NCBI GenBank assembly: GCA_030998015.1 | Contig: JARWMV010000115.1 | Coordinates: forward strand, 1 to 47,812 | DNA from: Ceratorhiza oryzae-sativae | Lineage: Eukaryota; Basidiomycota; Agaricomycetes; Cantharellales; Ceratobasidiaceae | Direction: 5' to 3' | DNA length: 47,812 nucleotides | Shown here: positions 19,887 through 29,960 of the stretch, piece after piece | Position numbering within the stretch: the stretch's first letter is position 1 | Layout of the letters: every line of letters begins with the position of its first letter | Translations under genes and position numbers: made by a program | Notes under the pieces: model-generated | What the model was told of the DNA's origin: nothing | Database searches by the model: none | What the model saw: the letters and a program-made list of their open reading frames with translations, nothing else

Positions 19887-20202
19887 CTCTTCCCTTTCAG
19901 CATCTACCCCCCAAACAATGCAGCGCAAGCTGCATATGTTTGGGGGAAGAGACCGCTGCCGCTGTTAGATCGCTCTATCTTACCCGTGCCCGCCTACGAT
20001 CGCAGCTTAAGCTGCGGCCCTGGCGTGCGCGGGCTCGCGGCCAGAGGGGCCGCCTCGCGCACAACCTCGGAATCAGGCGCCTCCCGTGGTGGATGGGCCC
20101 GAGCGTAGCGACGGTCCTCACCACCACGGGGGGTACGATAGAACGGCCGATTGCGGCAGCGTACTCCTAATTTTATCGCTTACGCGATAAAATTGGGGTT
20201 TT
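19887..20202 (-). repeat. P10 compound palindrome (mirror of 5330)
   Basis: Almost identical to the third copy at 43185-43495, which lies outside the giant palindrome. Confidence 0.8.
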
Positions 20203-20214
20203 ATCTCACAGTAC

Positions 20215-20682
20215 TCCGACACGGGCGTCTAATACCCGTTACCGGGTCGGAAATATTAGAGTCTACCGCCTGGATTACGCTGGCGGAGCTAAGAGTTGGG
20301 GACCTCTAAACAACCTTTCAGTTGTTTTATGTGGCCTCACGACTAGCTAAGTTAGAGTGACCCCCTAAGGGACCTTATCAGGTCCTTTAGGGGTCTCGTA
20401 CTCCGCTCCCTGGATCTCTAGAGATCCAGGAGGCGGGGTATACCCTTAACTGAAAACGACGGCACGTCTTCCAGAGTGGAGATTAAATCTCCACTCCAAA
20501 AGACCTCAGAAAAAAACTTTTAGTAAAAGTTAGCCTCGTAACTAAGATTAGTTTCAATTAATTTATTTGCACTTACAAATATTTCTCGAGGTAAATTAGC
20601 CGTTCGCCATTTGAGGGTGCAAGCCCTCTAGTGAGCCGAATGGAGGGAACCTATACAACTCTGATAAGAGTTGTAGGGGCCC
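20215..20682 (+). rRNA. rnl: Possible LSU rRNA segment, right arm
   Basis: Mirror of 4852-5317; here it reads on the plus strand. Same P9 interruption (20404-20437). Confidence 0.38.
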
Positions 20683-21687
20683 CCCATTCCGAATCGTAGA
20701 TACCAAAAATTCTTTTGTACAGATAAAAGACTTGAATTACTATTTCTTTTAGGTGAAATGTAACAATGGACTTTTGAAATTTGATCCGCCCTGTCTGTTT
20801 TCCACTTCTGATCTGCAAAGACCTCCCAATGCGTTACCAAGCCTGTAAGGCCAACGTATTGGGAGAGCCTTTACCCCCCCAAACAATGCAGCATAGCTGC
20901 ATCAGTTTGGGGGGTCAAAGATGACAAAGAATTAGTTTAGCCCTTTCGGGCCCTTCCGCCGCCTTCTGTCCCTCTGAATCATGCTTGCATGATTTAACTC
21001 AAGCTTCGGAGCCGTCTGTGTACGGCTTAAGCCGCACACAGACGTCTCCTCTACAAGCGTGAAGTTGTTGCACGTACGTGCAACAATTTAAGCTCCGCTC
21101 CCTGGATCTCTAGAGATCCAGGAGGCGGGGTATTGCGAGGTAGCCTGGACCCCCGAGGTTCCAGGCTACCTCGGAATCAAAGTCCATACGGCGGCGGGGT
21201 CCCCAGGTTCTTCCCCGAGAAGAAACTAGGATAAGGCTTATCCGCTCCCATCTTTGATGTGATCAATAAGGCGCTTACTCCATCTACGCTGCAGTACTTT
21301 AAGATCTTAAGGTAGGGGTCCCCAGGTTCTTACCTTTCAGATGCCACTCAAACATGTGCAGCTACGCTGCATTGTTTGAGGGGCATCCGCCCCCCAATAA
21401 GGTAATGGCCCCCCCCCCAATACGTTTGTGACGCATTGGGAGGCCATTGCCTTATTGGGGGTCACCCGCGTCTGTGGTCGTGTTCCAGGAACACGGCCGC
21501 AGACGGGAAGAACGAGAAAAACTAAACATAAAACGGAGGGGTTGTAGCTTCGCCGCATCGGCCCCAACTTTACCTAATTCCCCTATTTTTCCTGACCCGT
21601 CCCCTAGCTTCAGCCAGCATTGTATTTTATATATATAAATACATGCTGCGCTAGGGGACGGGTCAAGAATCGGTGCTTTGCGAAGGC
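20683..21687. other. Spacer of palindromes, mirror of 3841-4851
   Basis: P4 (20818-20920), P5 (21000-21090), P9 (21096-21121), GGTAGCCTGGA hairpin, the GAACCTGGGGACCCC pair, P4 compound (21340-21470), and the AT-rich hairpin in GACCCGTCCCCTAGC (21595-21667). No gene recognised. Confidence 0.5.
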
Positions 21688-21909
21688 CCGCGCGCGTTAG
21701 TTGCTGGTGGGACTTGTCCCACCAACCAACGTGAGCAATCGCAACCGTTTGCGATTGCTAGTGCGCGGCATAATATCGATATTTAGCCGCCGGCTGAAAA
21801 TGACGAACGGTCGTCATTTTCTACGAGGGAATCTTTATGGGAGGTAGCCTGGACCATGAGACTCATGGTCAAGGCTACCTCATCTGAGGATTCCCTCTAA
21901 CGCCGGCGG
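21688..21909 (-). repeat. P1, 222-nt form (mirror of 3619)
   Basis: Followed by a short P2 (21936-22053) and the P6 (22055-22096) that ends the right arm. Confidence 0.95.
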
Positions 21910-22096
21910 GCGACGATTCTGTGGGGTTAGTATATGACCCGTGCACGCCTGCGAACGCCTTGGCTTGCCAAGGCGGCCCTGGCGTGCGCGCGGCTCGCCG
22001 CGAACGCGGCCTCGTTAACAATGCCCACGGGTCGTTGACCCTCCGCTTTATTACCCCTGCCAAGACGTGCGCTAAAGCGCAGTTCTCTAGGCAGGG

Positions 22097-22250
22097 CGGC
22101 TGAAATCTTGGGTTACACCTAAGATTTTAGCCGATAGAGCGGGGGCATTATAACTCCCCTGCAAAAAGCCTAGGTACAATTAATTATACCTAGGACTTTT
22201 TGCCGGTAGATCGCTAAAGCGGCCGTGGACGGCAGGGGACTCCTAAGGAT
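22097..22250. repeat. Right flank of the giant palindrome: two hairpins
   Basis: CTGAAATCTTGGG/ACCTAAGATTTTAG (22097-22136) is the P2-tail variant. A second hairpin (about 22158-22240) has stem AAAAAGCCTAGGT/ACCTAGGACTTTTT. Confidence 0.75.
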
Positions 22251-22275
22251 GCTTGCCGGTAGACAAGTATCCTCC

Positions 22276-22388
22276 TGCCACTTTAATAGTATTAAGAACA
22301 GGATTTAGTGTGAAAGTTTCATTTTAGCCTTCTTAGGCAAGGGTATTCCTGCCACTTTAATAGTATTAAGAGCAGGATTTAGTGTGAA
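22276..22388. repeat. Imperfect direct duplication of about 41 nt
   Basis: CCTGCCACTTTAATAGTATT with GTGTGAAA at its end occurs at about 22276-22317 and 22347-22388, with one A/G difference. It is a duplicated piece of the GIY-YIG 2 gene. Confidence 0.85.
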
Positions 22389-22529
22389 AATTAAATATTG
22401 TTCTAAGGCCCGTGAGAATTATAAAGGTTTAAATTTTGTTTCAAACAATCTAGGATCTATTTTGTAAATACTTAAAGTGAAATTTTCATCTCCATATTTA
22501 TTTCCCCTACAAACCCGACGGGAGATTGA

Positions 22530-22690
22530 CGTCTGCCCCCCAAACATCAATCCTTGACATTTCCTAAGGAATTGTCAAGGAATAGCAGTTTGGGGGGTCG
22601 ACGGGGCGCTTGGCCAAAGGCACAATGCGCCCATCCCACATCACGGCTCTCCGCGTGTGGGCCGTGCCTCTGGCACGATCTACACGCGGG
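22530..22690. repeat. P4 hairpin and an unnamed palindrome
   Basis: P4 variant with CCTTGACATTTCCTAAGG (also at 36187 and 7670), then GTGTGGGCCGTGCCTCTGGC with CACGATCTACACGCGGG. Confidence 0.7.
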
Positions 22691-22941
22691 AGAAAGATTG
22701 AATAACTAATCTGTTTTCAGTGGCTCTGACACTAGGTTTAAAGTAATATCGTACTCGTGTAGCAAGATCAATGGAGCTACCTACGTATTGCTCGCCAGGT
22801 TTTTTGTTAGTAAAAACATACACACCAGCAAATCGATTGTTTATACTATCTTCATGGTTTTTACCTAAACTTCTTCCGATAGTATCTAGAAGTAATTTAC
22901 TTGAATTTTTTAAAGGCAAATCTAGTTCTACCTTTTTAATA

Positions 22942-23316
22942 CCCCAAATTGGGGGTGTAGATTTGCCTGCGCAAATCACCCCCAATTTAGGAGTCCTCAG
23001 CGCTTAGGCCGCGCCTAAAGGCGCGATCAGAGAGCGCTGCCCAACTCCTGCCCCCCAAACATGTGCAGCTACGCTGCATTGTTTGAGGGGCATACGCGTA
23101 GGGTCAACCAGCATTGTATTTATATATAAATACATGCTGTTGACCCGAGGGGTATGGTTATCGAGGCCGCGTTCGCGGCGAGGTATTGCGAGGTACCCTG
23201 GAACTTTAAGTTCCAGGGTACCTCGGAATCAGACGCCGCGCGCACGCCAGGGCCGCCTTGGCTTGATGCCAAGCTTGCTTGGCTTAAGCCAAGGCGTTCG
23301 CAGGCGTGCACGGGTC
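22942..23316 (-). repeat. P3, short P4 and P2 in series
   Basis: P3 (22942-23036) with a changed end GAGCGCTGCCC, P4 (about 23050-23092), and P2 long form (23099-23316). All lie inside GIY-YIG 2. Confidence 0.88.
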
Positions 23317-23507
23317 ATATTCATCTTGTGTAATAAATAAAGAAAAATGAGCCAAATATTTATCGATTAATTCTAAACTTACTGGTTCGTTACTTTTCAA
23401 TTGACGTTTAGCTAATATGTAAATATTATCCGTAGGTTGACCATTATCTTTTTCATTTAATAAATTTAAAAAAGATTCTGTTGTAGATTTTCTATCATTC
23501 CGTCGAC

Positions 23508-23775
23508 GGTGACCCCCAATAATTGCAATGTCGCCATTGACCCCCCAAACTGCCATTCCTTGACAATTCCTTAGGAAATGTCAAGGATTGGAGCTGGGAC
23601 CGCCCGAATGGTTTCGGGCCCAAAACCACCGTAAAGGTGCATTTCGGGCGTCCCCAGCGCGGCCGGCGTCTGATTCCGAGGTACCCTGGAACTTAAAGTT
23701 CCAGGGTACCTCGCAATACCTCGCCGAGAATCGAATGATTTGCGAAGGCAAATCTACATCGATTCTCGAGGGTGA
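23508..23775. repeat. P4 plus P8-like compound
   Basis: P4 (23508-23590), then GGGACCGCCCGAATGG...GGGCGTCCCC with the GGTACCCTGGAAC hairpin and TCGAATGATTTGCG...ATCGATTCTCGAGGG. The second half recurs almost unchanged at 34610-34765. Confidence 0.8.
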
Positions 23776-24169
23776 TAATATCTAATAAATTTTCAGTTTG
23801 TGGGCTCATCAGAGTTAATAATACTAAAATAAAAAGAGGGCCCTTCTCCGACTTAGGAGAGGGGAGGGGTTTTAATGGTGAATTTTCTTCGGGTCGTAGT
23901 GAAGCAACCGAAGTTTTTTGTTCTGTAAAGTATAGTGCTCCTGATCCGATTTCTAATACAAAACCTACAGTTAAGACAGCAAAAAAGATCGTAATTATCC
24001 AAAATCCGTATGAGGATACTTGGTAAAGAGTTACAGCTAGAGGGTAAACTAAAAGCAACTCTAAATCGAAAATTAAGAACAAGATACCGACTATATAGAA
24101 TTGTACATGGAATGGTGATCTAGTTTGACCGTAGATTGGTGAGAAACCGCACTCGTATGCTTGTACTTT
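23770..24169 (-). pseudogene. nad3: Second nad3 copy, N-terminally truncated and displaced
   Basis: [77 protein letters not shown]. The whole ND3 core is present from about codon 34, followed by a C-terminal tail with a hydrophobic stretch ([12 protein letters not shown]) that runs into a palindrome. No start codon with an ND3 N-terminus exists upstream; GIY-YIG 1 ends about 50 nt before it. Protein similarity to the first copy is high, but the two genes differ at many synonymous and some replacement sites. It fits the older 3' part of nad3 pushed downstream by an invading unit. Confidence 0.85.
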
Positions 24170-24423
24170 TTCTCCCACCAGTAGTCGTGGCTATTGACCC
24201 CGGCCCCAGCCGTGGCTCCCAGGTTAATCTCTCAAGATAGTCCACCCTTTGTAAGACTCACCGGACTTCATTTTCAATATTTTATCTTTACCGATGTATC
24301 TGGAATTATCTAGATCAAAAGATTTCGTGAATTTGGAGGCACTTCTCAAAGAATAAAATAAGTACTCTTTATTTGTCTCATCGTCAACCAGTGTAATAGA
24401 AATTTTCTGATTTGACTTATTCT

Positions 24424-24580
24424 GACCCGTGCACGCCTGCGAACGCCTTGGCTCATATTGACCTTAAGGTCAATAATCAAGCCAAGTCGGCCCTGGCGTG
24501 CGCGCGGCGTCTGATTCCTAGGCAATACCTCGCCGAGAATCGATGATTTGCGAAGGCAAATCTACATCGATTCTCGAGGG
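24424..24580 (+). repeat. P2, truncated, joined to a P8-like hairpin
   Basis: The P2 stops within GTCTGATTCC. It continues CTAGGCAATACCTCGCC and then the GAATCGATGATTTGCG hairpin, apparently a deletion between two elements. Confidence 0.8.
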
Positions 24581-24664
24581 TAAGGCTTCCCCATTAGATA
24601 TATGTTTCCAAAGAGTGTGTTTACACAAATTAAATTCTGGTAAGATCGGAGCTGAAGATTCACT

Positions 24665-24886
24665 CCGCCGGCGTTAGAGGGAATCCTCAGATGAGGTAGC
24701 CTTGACCATGAGTCTCATGGTCCAGGCTACCTCCCATAAAGATTCCCTCGTAGAAAATGACGACCGTTCGTCATTTTCAGCCGGCGGCTAAATATCGATA
24801 TTATGCCGCGCACTAGCAATCGCAAACGGTTGCGATTGCTCACGTTGGTTGGTGGGACAAGTCCCACCAGCAACTAACGCGCGCGG
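24665..24886 (+). repeat. P1, 222-nt form
   Basis: Inside GIY-YIG 1. The immediate flanks TTCACT and AGTGAA are themselves complementary and extend the palindrome. Confidence 0.95.
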
Positions 24887-24939
24887 AGTGAAGAATTGTT
24901 TTATCGCTATTATAAACGTATAAAGGTCTACTACCCCCC

Positions 24940-25308
24940 CCAGCTAATGCAGCTACGCTGCATTGTTTGGGGGGTCTACTGTTGCCTTTTTTTATGGATA
25001 GTTTTGTATTTTCATCCATAGGGCCCCCAGGAGTCGCTCCAGCAACTTTGATATGACCCGTGCACGCCTGCGAACGCCTTGGCTTAAGCCAAGCAAGCTT
25101 GGCTCATATTGACCTTAAGGTCAATAATCAAGCCAAGGCGGCCCTGGCGTGCGCGCGGCGTCTGATTCCGAGGTACCCTGGAACTGAAAGTTCCAGGGTA
25201 CCTCGCAATACCTCGCCGCGAACGCGGCCTCGATAACCATACCCCTCGGGTCAACAGCATGTATTTATATATAAATACAATGCTGGTTGACCCTAAGCGG
25301 GGGTATGA
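24940..25308. repeat. P4 hairpin and P2 long form
   Basis: P4 (about 24940-24982) and P2 (25055-25308), separated by 72 nt of HEG coding sequence. Confidence 0.88.
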
Positions 25309-25451
25309 TTAAGAACAGGGTTTTTTGTAAAAATAAAATATTGTTCCAGTGCTAAAGAGAAATCTCGCTCCCTAAATGTGAACTTGTCTTCAAACAAGCC
25401 AGGGTCTATTACATAGATTTCAAGAGAAAAATTTTCAATGCCATATTCTAA

Positions 25452-25598
25452 CAAAGCCCCGCTAATCGATACCCCTGCCAAGACGTGCGCTAAAGCGCAG
25501 TTCTCTAGGCAGGGTGTAGATTTGCCTTCGCAAATCATCGATTATTGGAGCCCTCCGCGCTTAGGCCGCCCTGCGGGCGATCAAAGAGCGCGGAGGGA
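25452..25598 (-). repeat. P6 plus P7, inverted
   Basis: Same tandem as 3344 and 7914. Lies between the catalytic part and LLEYGIENF of GIY-YIG 1. Confidence 0.85.
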
Positions 25599-25985
25599 TT
25601 TAGTAATTGCTCTTTTTTCTTTAGCAAGAACGCTAGGACTAAAATATCTATTAATTCTAGCCGCTAAATTTATTGAACTTCCTACATACTGTCCTCCTGT
25701 CAACTTGTTGGTTAGAACGTAAACACCAACAAGACGGTTAGATGGTTTATTCTGAGCTATTGCATCTATAGTTGAATCACTATCTTTGGCTAGAGGCAAT
25801 TTAACTTCCAATTTTTTAATCCCACTTAAAATATCTAACTCATCTTGGGTTATAGAAATAGAGAACTCGGCAAGAATTAGGTTAATAATTTTAGCGTCTG
25901 TTGGAACTCCTGATGCTATGTGACGTTTAGCCAGTAAATAAACATTATCAGTGTCTTGCCCCTTATCTTTTTCGGTAACTAATTC

Positions 25986-26217
25986 AAACCCCCGCTTAGG
26001 GTCATCCAGCATTGTATTTATATATAAATACATGCTGTTGACCCGAGGGGTTTGGTTATCGAGGCCGCGTTCGCGGCGAGGTATTGCGAGGTACCCTGGA
26101 ACTTTCAGTTCCAGGGTACCTCGGAATCAGACGCCGCGCGCACGCCAGGGCCGACTTGGCTTGATTATTGACCTTAAGGTCAATATGAGCCAAGGCGTTC
26201 GCAGGCGTGCACGGGTC
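25986..26217 (-). repeat. P2, long form, inverted, abutting P1
   Basis: The junction with P1 at 26218 is identical to that at 8298/8299. Confidence 0.92.
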
Positions 26218-26439
26218 CCGCCGGCGTTAGAGGGAATCCTCAGATGAGGTAGCCTTGACCATGAGTCTCATGGTCCAGGCTACCTCCCATAAAGATTCCC
26301 TCGTAGAAAATGACGACCGTTCGTCATTTTCAGCCGGCGGCTAAATATCGATATTATGCCGCGCACTAGCAATCGCAAACGGTTGCGATTGCTCACGTTG
26401 GTTGGTGGGACAAGTCCCACCAGCAACTAACGCGCGCGG
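26218..26439 (+). repeat. P1, 222-nt form
   Basis: Marks the end of the nad3 reading frame. Confidence 0.95.
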
Positions 26440-27024
26440 AGATTTACTTGATTCTATACCAATTATTGGAGCTGCCAAACAAATAAGTGTTTGTATTTCA
26501 GCAAAGTTAGAAGCAAAAGATAAATCATTAGTTAAAGATAAAGAATTAAGACAGTCGAGGTTATTAATTAAAACTAGTCCTAAAACAGCCCATTGAGAGA
26601 GTGGGTTTATTATAGGGGAGGGGATTTTAGTTTGTAAATCATCTGCAGGACGTAGGTTATCCAAAGAAGTTTTTTGATCAGTAAAGTACAATACTCCGGA
26701 TCCTATTTCCAATACAAATCCTATAGTAAGGATCCCAAAGAAAATAATAAGAATCCAAAAACCGTAAGAAGACACTTGGTATAAACTAACGCAGGCGGGA
26801 TATATTAACAGAATTTCAAGATCAAAAATAAGGAACAATATTCCGACTAAGTAAAATTGCACATGAAATGGACTTCGAGTTTGACCATAGATCGGAGAAA
26901 ACCCACATTCATAAGCGGATACCTTAGAGTCATCTGGTCTGTGGACGGCTAATAAAAGATTTAAAGCCAATAGTATACCTGTTAAAACAGGAACAAATAT
27001 AAACAGTAATAGTAAACTTGACAT
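26440..27024 (-). CDS. nad3: nad3 (NADH dehydrogenase subunit 3), with long C-terminal extension
   Basis: [73 protein letters not shown]. Complete ND3 of the complex I membrane arm, three helices with the YECGF loop. The ND3 core ends near residue 120. About 75 further residues follow, including [14 protein letters not shown], up to the P1 element, and the frame stops inside the P1 (about 26341). The tail probably once led into GIY-YIG 1. The ATG lies 2 nt after the nad2 stop, implying co-transcription. No interruption in the core. Confidence 0.93.
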
Positions 27025-27026
27025 AT

Positions 27027-27380
27027 TTAGATATTATACATTGATAGAGCAAGTAGTTGAATGCTATTTAGTACTAAAGTTGGTTTGATGAAGAATAAAA
27101 TTATAGATAAAGTTAATGTAGCTATGACAAAGCTATGTGAATTTTGAATAATTGATTTATTCATTAATTCGGCGTTGGCAAGAACTTTGTTCGCAATTGT
27201 TGAGTTTGTTGTAGTTGAATCTGTAGAAGCATCAAAAAAAATTACTCTAATAATTCTTAGATAATATGATGCACTAATTACACTTACCACAATAGCTACT
27301 AGAGAAAGGAAATAGTATCCTGTACTCATTGATGCATAAAGAACTGATTGTTTTCCAAAAAATCCTAATAGTGGTGGTAC
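27027..27380 (-). CDS. nad2: nad2 exon 3
   Basis: [49 protein letters not shown] through LLALSMYNI and TAA. This is the C-terminal part of ND2 with the conserved PPLLGFFGK motif. It joins in frame to exon 2 ([13 protein letters not shown]). The preceding intron base is G, as in group I introns. The HEG of intron unit 2b ends 8 nt upstream. Confidence 0.92.
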   Translation of the reverse strand, partial: VPPLLGFFGKQSVLYASMSTGYYFLSLVAIVVSVISASYYLRIIRVIFFDASTDSTTTNSTIANKVLANAELMNKSIIQNSHSFVIATLTLSIILFFIKPTLVLNSIQLLALSMYNI

Positions 27381-27673
27381 CGAATCTCTATTCGACCGGC
27401 GGGTAAATTTGATAAAATCCATTTAAATGTTCCCAAGTATGTTTATTCACGTCATATTTCAGTAAATGACTATACTCTATAACCTTATCTCTACCCTCTA
27501 TTGTTTTATATTCTTTACTAATAGCTAATTCATGAATTTTCTCTAAATTAACTTGATAGAAATATTTATAACCGAATAGAGGATATTTATTTAAATATTT
27601 AAATAATTCTACTCTTGACTCCAATGTATCAGTTCTTACCCCAAAAGCTTTTTCTACATAATAAGATCTATCT

Positions 27674-27845
27674 CCGCGCGCGTTAGTTGCTGGTGGGACT
27701 TGTCCCACCAACCAACGTGAGCAATCGCAACCGTTTGCGATTGCTAGTGCGCGGCATAATATCGATATTTAGCCGCCGGCTGAAAATGACGAACGGTCGT
27801 CATTTTCTACGAGGGAATCTTTAGGATTCCCTCTAACGCCGGCGG
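27674..27845 (-). repeat. P1, 172-nt form, inverted
   Basis: Seamless in-frame join of VIV to DRSYYVEK when removed. No duplication at the ends. Confidence 0.96.
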
Positions 27846-28309
27846 ACTATTACTTTTGTTTTAAATAAATCAGCTATTTCTTCCATTAAAGGAAAAATTG
27901 ATTCATTTACACTGGGGTCTAATTTTCGAGTATAGATTTGTTTTTGTGTTAGTCTGAGGTAATACACTAAACCTATTAGCATACCTTTTTCATTTAACTT
28001 CCATGTAGAGTAGAAAGAACTATCAGCCTCCAACATACCAGATAACCATGGGGAATCTCTTAATGGTGATTAATCTTTTCCTAATAAAGGAATTGATTCA
28101 TTTCGGTTAAGATTCAACCAAGCAATTAGGCGGTGAAGAGCTTCTATTTTAGGAGTTCGCATATGACCATTAATTAAATTTACTAATCTCAATAAGATAT
28201 CTTGTTTTTTAACAACGAATCTACCACTTAAGCCATTAGATCTTGTGGCAATGTAACCACCTCCTAAAACAGATTGTATTTTTTTAATAAGGGGAAGATC
28301 TCTAATATC

Positions 28310-28561
28310 AAACCCCCGCTTAGGGTCATCCAGCATTGTATTTATATATAAATACATGCTGTTGACCCGAGGGGTTTGGTTATCGAGGCCGCGTTCGCGG
28401 CGAGGTATTGCGAGGTACCCTGGAACTTTAAGTTCCAGGGTACCTCGGAATCAGACGCCGCGCGCACGCCAGGGCCGCCTTGGCTTGATTATTGACCTTA
28501 AGGTCAATATGAGCCAAGCTTGCTTGGCTTAAGCCAGGGCGTTCGCAGGCGTGCACGGGTC
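28310..28561 (-). repeat. P2, long form, inverted
   Basis: Separates the first LAGLIDADG motif from the rest of the nad2 intron HEG. Confidence 0.92.
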
Positions 28562-28789
28562 AAAAGCTATTTCAATGTAAGGCACATTTTTAGTAGCTTT
28601 AGAGTCAACAGCATTTAAGGGGGTATAAATGGAGCCATCGCCTTCAATGAGTCCAGCTAGGTATGAGCCTAAATGGTTGCTATTATGAATAGAATAATTT
28701 TGTTTATTTAAATTTGATATAGGAATTAGAGATAAAAGGATTAAATTATGGGATTCTGGGTTGATCATATATCCAGAAATTTACTCGCT

Positions 28790-29139
28790 GGGAGAAATAG
28801 TTAGTTAGATAAATGGACTTTGTCTTCATTTTTGATAAAATGTACCATGTAAAGTCTCTGAAGATTTTATTATGTCAATAATTACAAATCTTGCGAGTGA
28901 TCCAATTCTAAGTGTTTTTACGATTAACAAAATTGTAACTTAGATTTAACAGACTTTCTCGCATAGAATGATATTTTAAAGCAATAATCTGGAACTAACA
29001 AACTCTCAATAAGCCTGTACAAGCGCCGAATCAATTAGGTAGGCGATAAAGTAGGACTTTAGTGGCCCTGCCGGGATTTAACATCACGGGAGAAGAGTTG
29101 TGAAGAGCTTTAACTATTGCAGCTGGCATACCACATCTT
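28790..29139 (-). ncRNA. Group I intron core, nad2 intron 2
   Basis: On the minus strand: CTTCAGAGACTTTACATGG (R) and AAGACAAAGTCCA (S), preceded by GTTAGTTCCAGATTATTGC. The core begins directly after the displaced exon end at 29140. Confidence 0.65.
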
Positions 29140-29175
29140 ACCAGCCATAGAGAAAAGACAAATAGCAAAACGGGA
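29140..29175 (-). pseudogene. nad2: Displaced copy of the 3' end of nad2 exon 2
   Basis: SRFAICLFSMAG and GGT, matching [12 protein letters not shown] at the end of exon 2 but with several synonymous changes. The group I intron core with its own 5' border follows. It sits after the GIY-YIG gene of the same intron. It is the short counterpart of the cox3 and nad3 duplicates. Confidence 0.75.
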
Positions 29176-29340
29176 GGGGATTGTTCCTGGGTTATATATT
29201 TCGGGGATTCATTATATCCGTTATTCAAGACGTTAATTGAATCAGGAATTTACGGGTGCGGAGCAGGCAATTCTTGAAGTGATAGAATATATTTATTTTT
29301 AAATACAGCATTTGAACGAGCATATTTTAAAATAGTATCT

Positions 29341-29512
29341 CCGCGCGCGTTAGTTGCTGGTGGGACTTGTCCCACCAACCAACGTGAGCAATCGCAACCG
29401 TTTGCGATTGCTAGTGCGCGGCATAATATCGATATTTAGCCGCCGGCTGAAAATGACGAACGGTCGTCATTTTCTACGAGGGAATCTTTAGGATTCCCTC
29501 TAACGCCGGCGG
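29341..29512 (-). repeat. P1, 172-nt form, inverted
   Basis: Between HLNS and DTILKYA. Frame is restored if one adjacent A is also removed. Confidence 0.95.
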
Positions 29513-29672
29513 ACTATTTAAATGTCTAGCTGCAACTCTTGAAGAAATAAAAGTTTGAATTAATATAAAATCAATAGAATATAAAAAAACAGTTTTACCA
29601 TTGGCCCTTTGAGAAGCATCTGCTACTAATTTTCGTCGGTCTTCTGTCCAACTGGCACTGATTTTTGCAATG

Positions 29673-29770
29673 ACCTCCCAATGCGTTACCAAGCCTGTAA
29701 GGCCAACGTATTGGGAGGGCCATTACCCCCCCAAACAATGCAGCATAGCTGCATCAGTTTGGGGGGTCAA
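29673..29770 (+). repeat. P4
   Basis: CCCAATGCGTTACCAAGCC stem plus CAATGCAGCATAGCTGCATC hairpin, inside the GIY-YIG gene. Confidence 0.85.
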
Positions 29771-29960
29771 TTGTTTCAAGAGCGAGTTTCGTACCTGTTC
29801 TTGCCTCTCTAATTTTATCTTTAGCCTCTTCAGAGTGTTTAAATTCTAAGGGATTCCCAAAGTTGGGGTGGCTAGAACCTTTTTTACTTTCACTCATTTT
29901 TTCAATAGCTTCAGTTGAGTGTTTGTAACCTGAAAGGTTACCTGCTGTTTTAAGAATATT

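Larger units (their letters stand above)
12768..22096. repeat. Right arm of the 18.7-kb palindrome
   Basis: Inverted copy of 3432-12766. The outer end is inside a P6 stem: the right flank continues CGGCTGAAATCTTGGG where the left flank continues TGTAGATTTGCC. Confidence 0.95.
22251..23490 (-). pseudogene. GIY-YIG endonuclease 2, downstream of the second nad3 copy, interrupted and decayed
   Basis: N-terminal part NLLNEKDNGQPTDNIYILAK (about 23490-23320). Catalytic part FAGVYVFTNKKPGEQYVGSS through RVRYYFKPS (about 22938-22690), with the GIY-YIG signature as GVYVF...YVGSS. Then KYGDENFTLSIYKIDPRLFE (about 22500-22440), an in-frame TAA, and SRALEQYLIFTLNPALNTIK. Interrupted by P2 (23099-23316), P3 (22942-23036) and P4 (22530-22600). 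The 3' end falls in a 41-nt direct duplication. Same family as GIY-YIG 1 (24224-25984). Confidence 0.75.
24224..25984 (-). pseudogene. GIY-YIG endonuclease 1, following nad3, interrupted by palindromes
   Basis: FELVTEKDKGQDTDNVYLLA through DELDILSGIKKLEVKLPL; catalytic GVYVLTNKLTGGQYVGSS and RINRYFSPS (25984-25600); LLEYGIENFSLEIYVIDPGL and SLALEQYFIFTKNP (25456-25309); KVAGATPGGPMDENT (25054-24978); RPLYVYNSDKTI (about 24937-24890); LPEFNLCKHTLWKHI (about 24664-24590); LVDDETNKEYLFYSLRSASK to WTILRD and TAA (24423-24224). Domain order is GIY-YIG catalytic half followed by NUMOD-like DNA-binding repeats. Interruptions: P7/P6, P2, P4, P1, a P8-like piece and a partial P2. Confidence 0.82.
27388..28768 (-). 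pseudogene. LAGLIDADG_1-type endonuclease in nad2 intron 2 (unit b)
   Basis: SNHLGSYLAGLIEGDGSIYT (about 28690-28565), LPLIKKIQSVLGGGYIATRS and NLINGHMRTPKIEALHRL (28330-28073), an in-frame TAA at 28070-28072, RDSPWLSGMLEADSSFYSTW (second motif), DPSVNESIFPLMEEIADLFK (to 27846), then DRSYYVEKAFGVRTDTLESR, YLNKYPLFGYKYF and YEHLNG-like end to TAG at 27388. Both LAGLIDADG motifs are present. Deleting P1 27674-27845 exactly gives GTA-ATA-GTA-GAT-AGA and restores the frame. P2 (28310-28561) also interrupts, so with the TAA the gene is broken. Confidence 0.8.

Noticed and set aside
3432..22096. CRISPR array or tandem satellite
   Set aside because: Repeats are dispersed, inverted and nested rather than regularly spaced. 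No spacer-like unique units of constant length occur.
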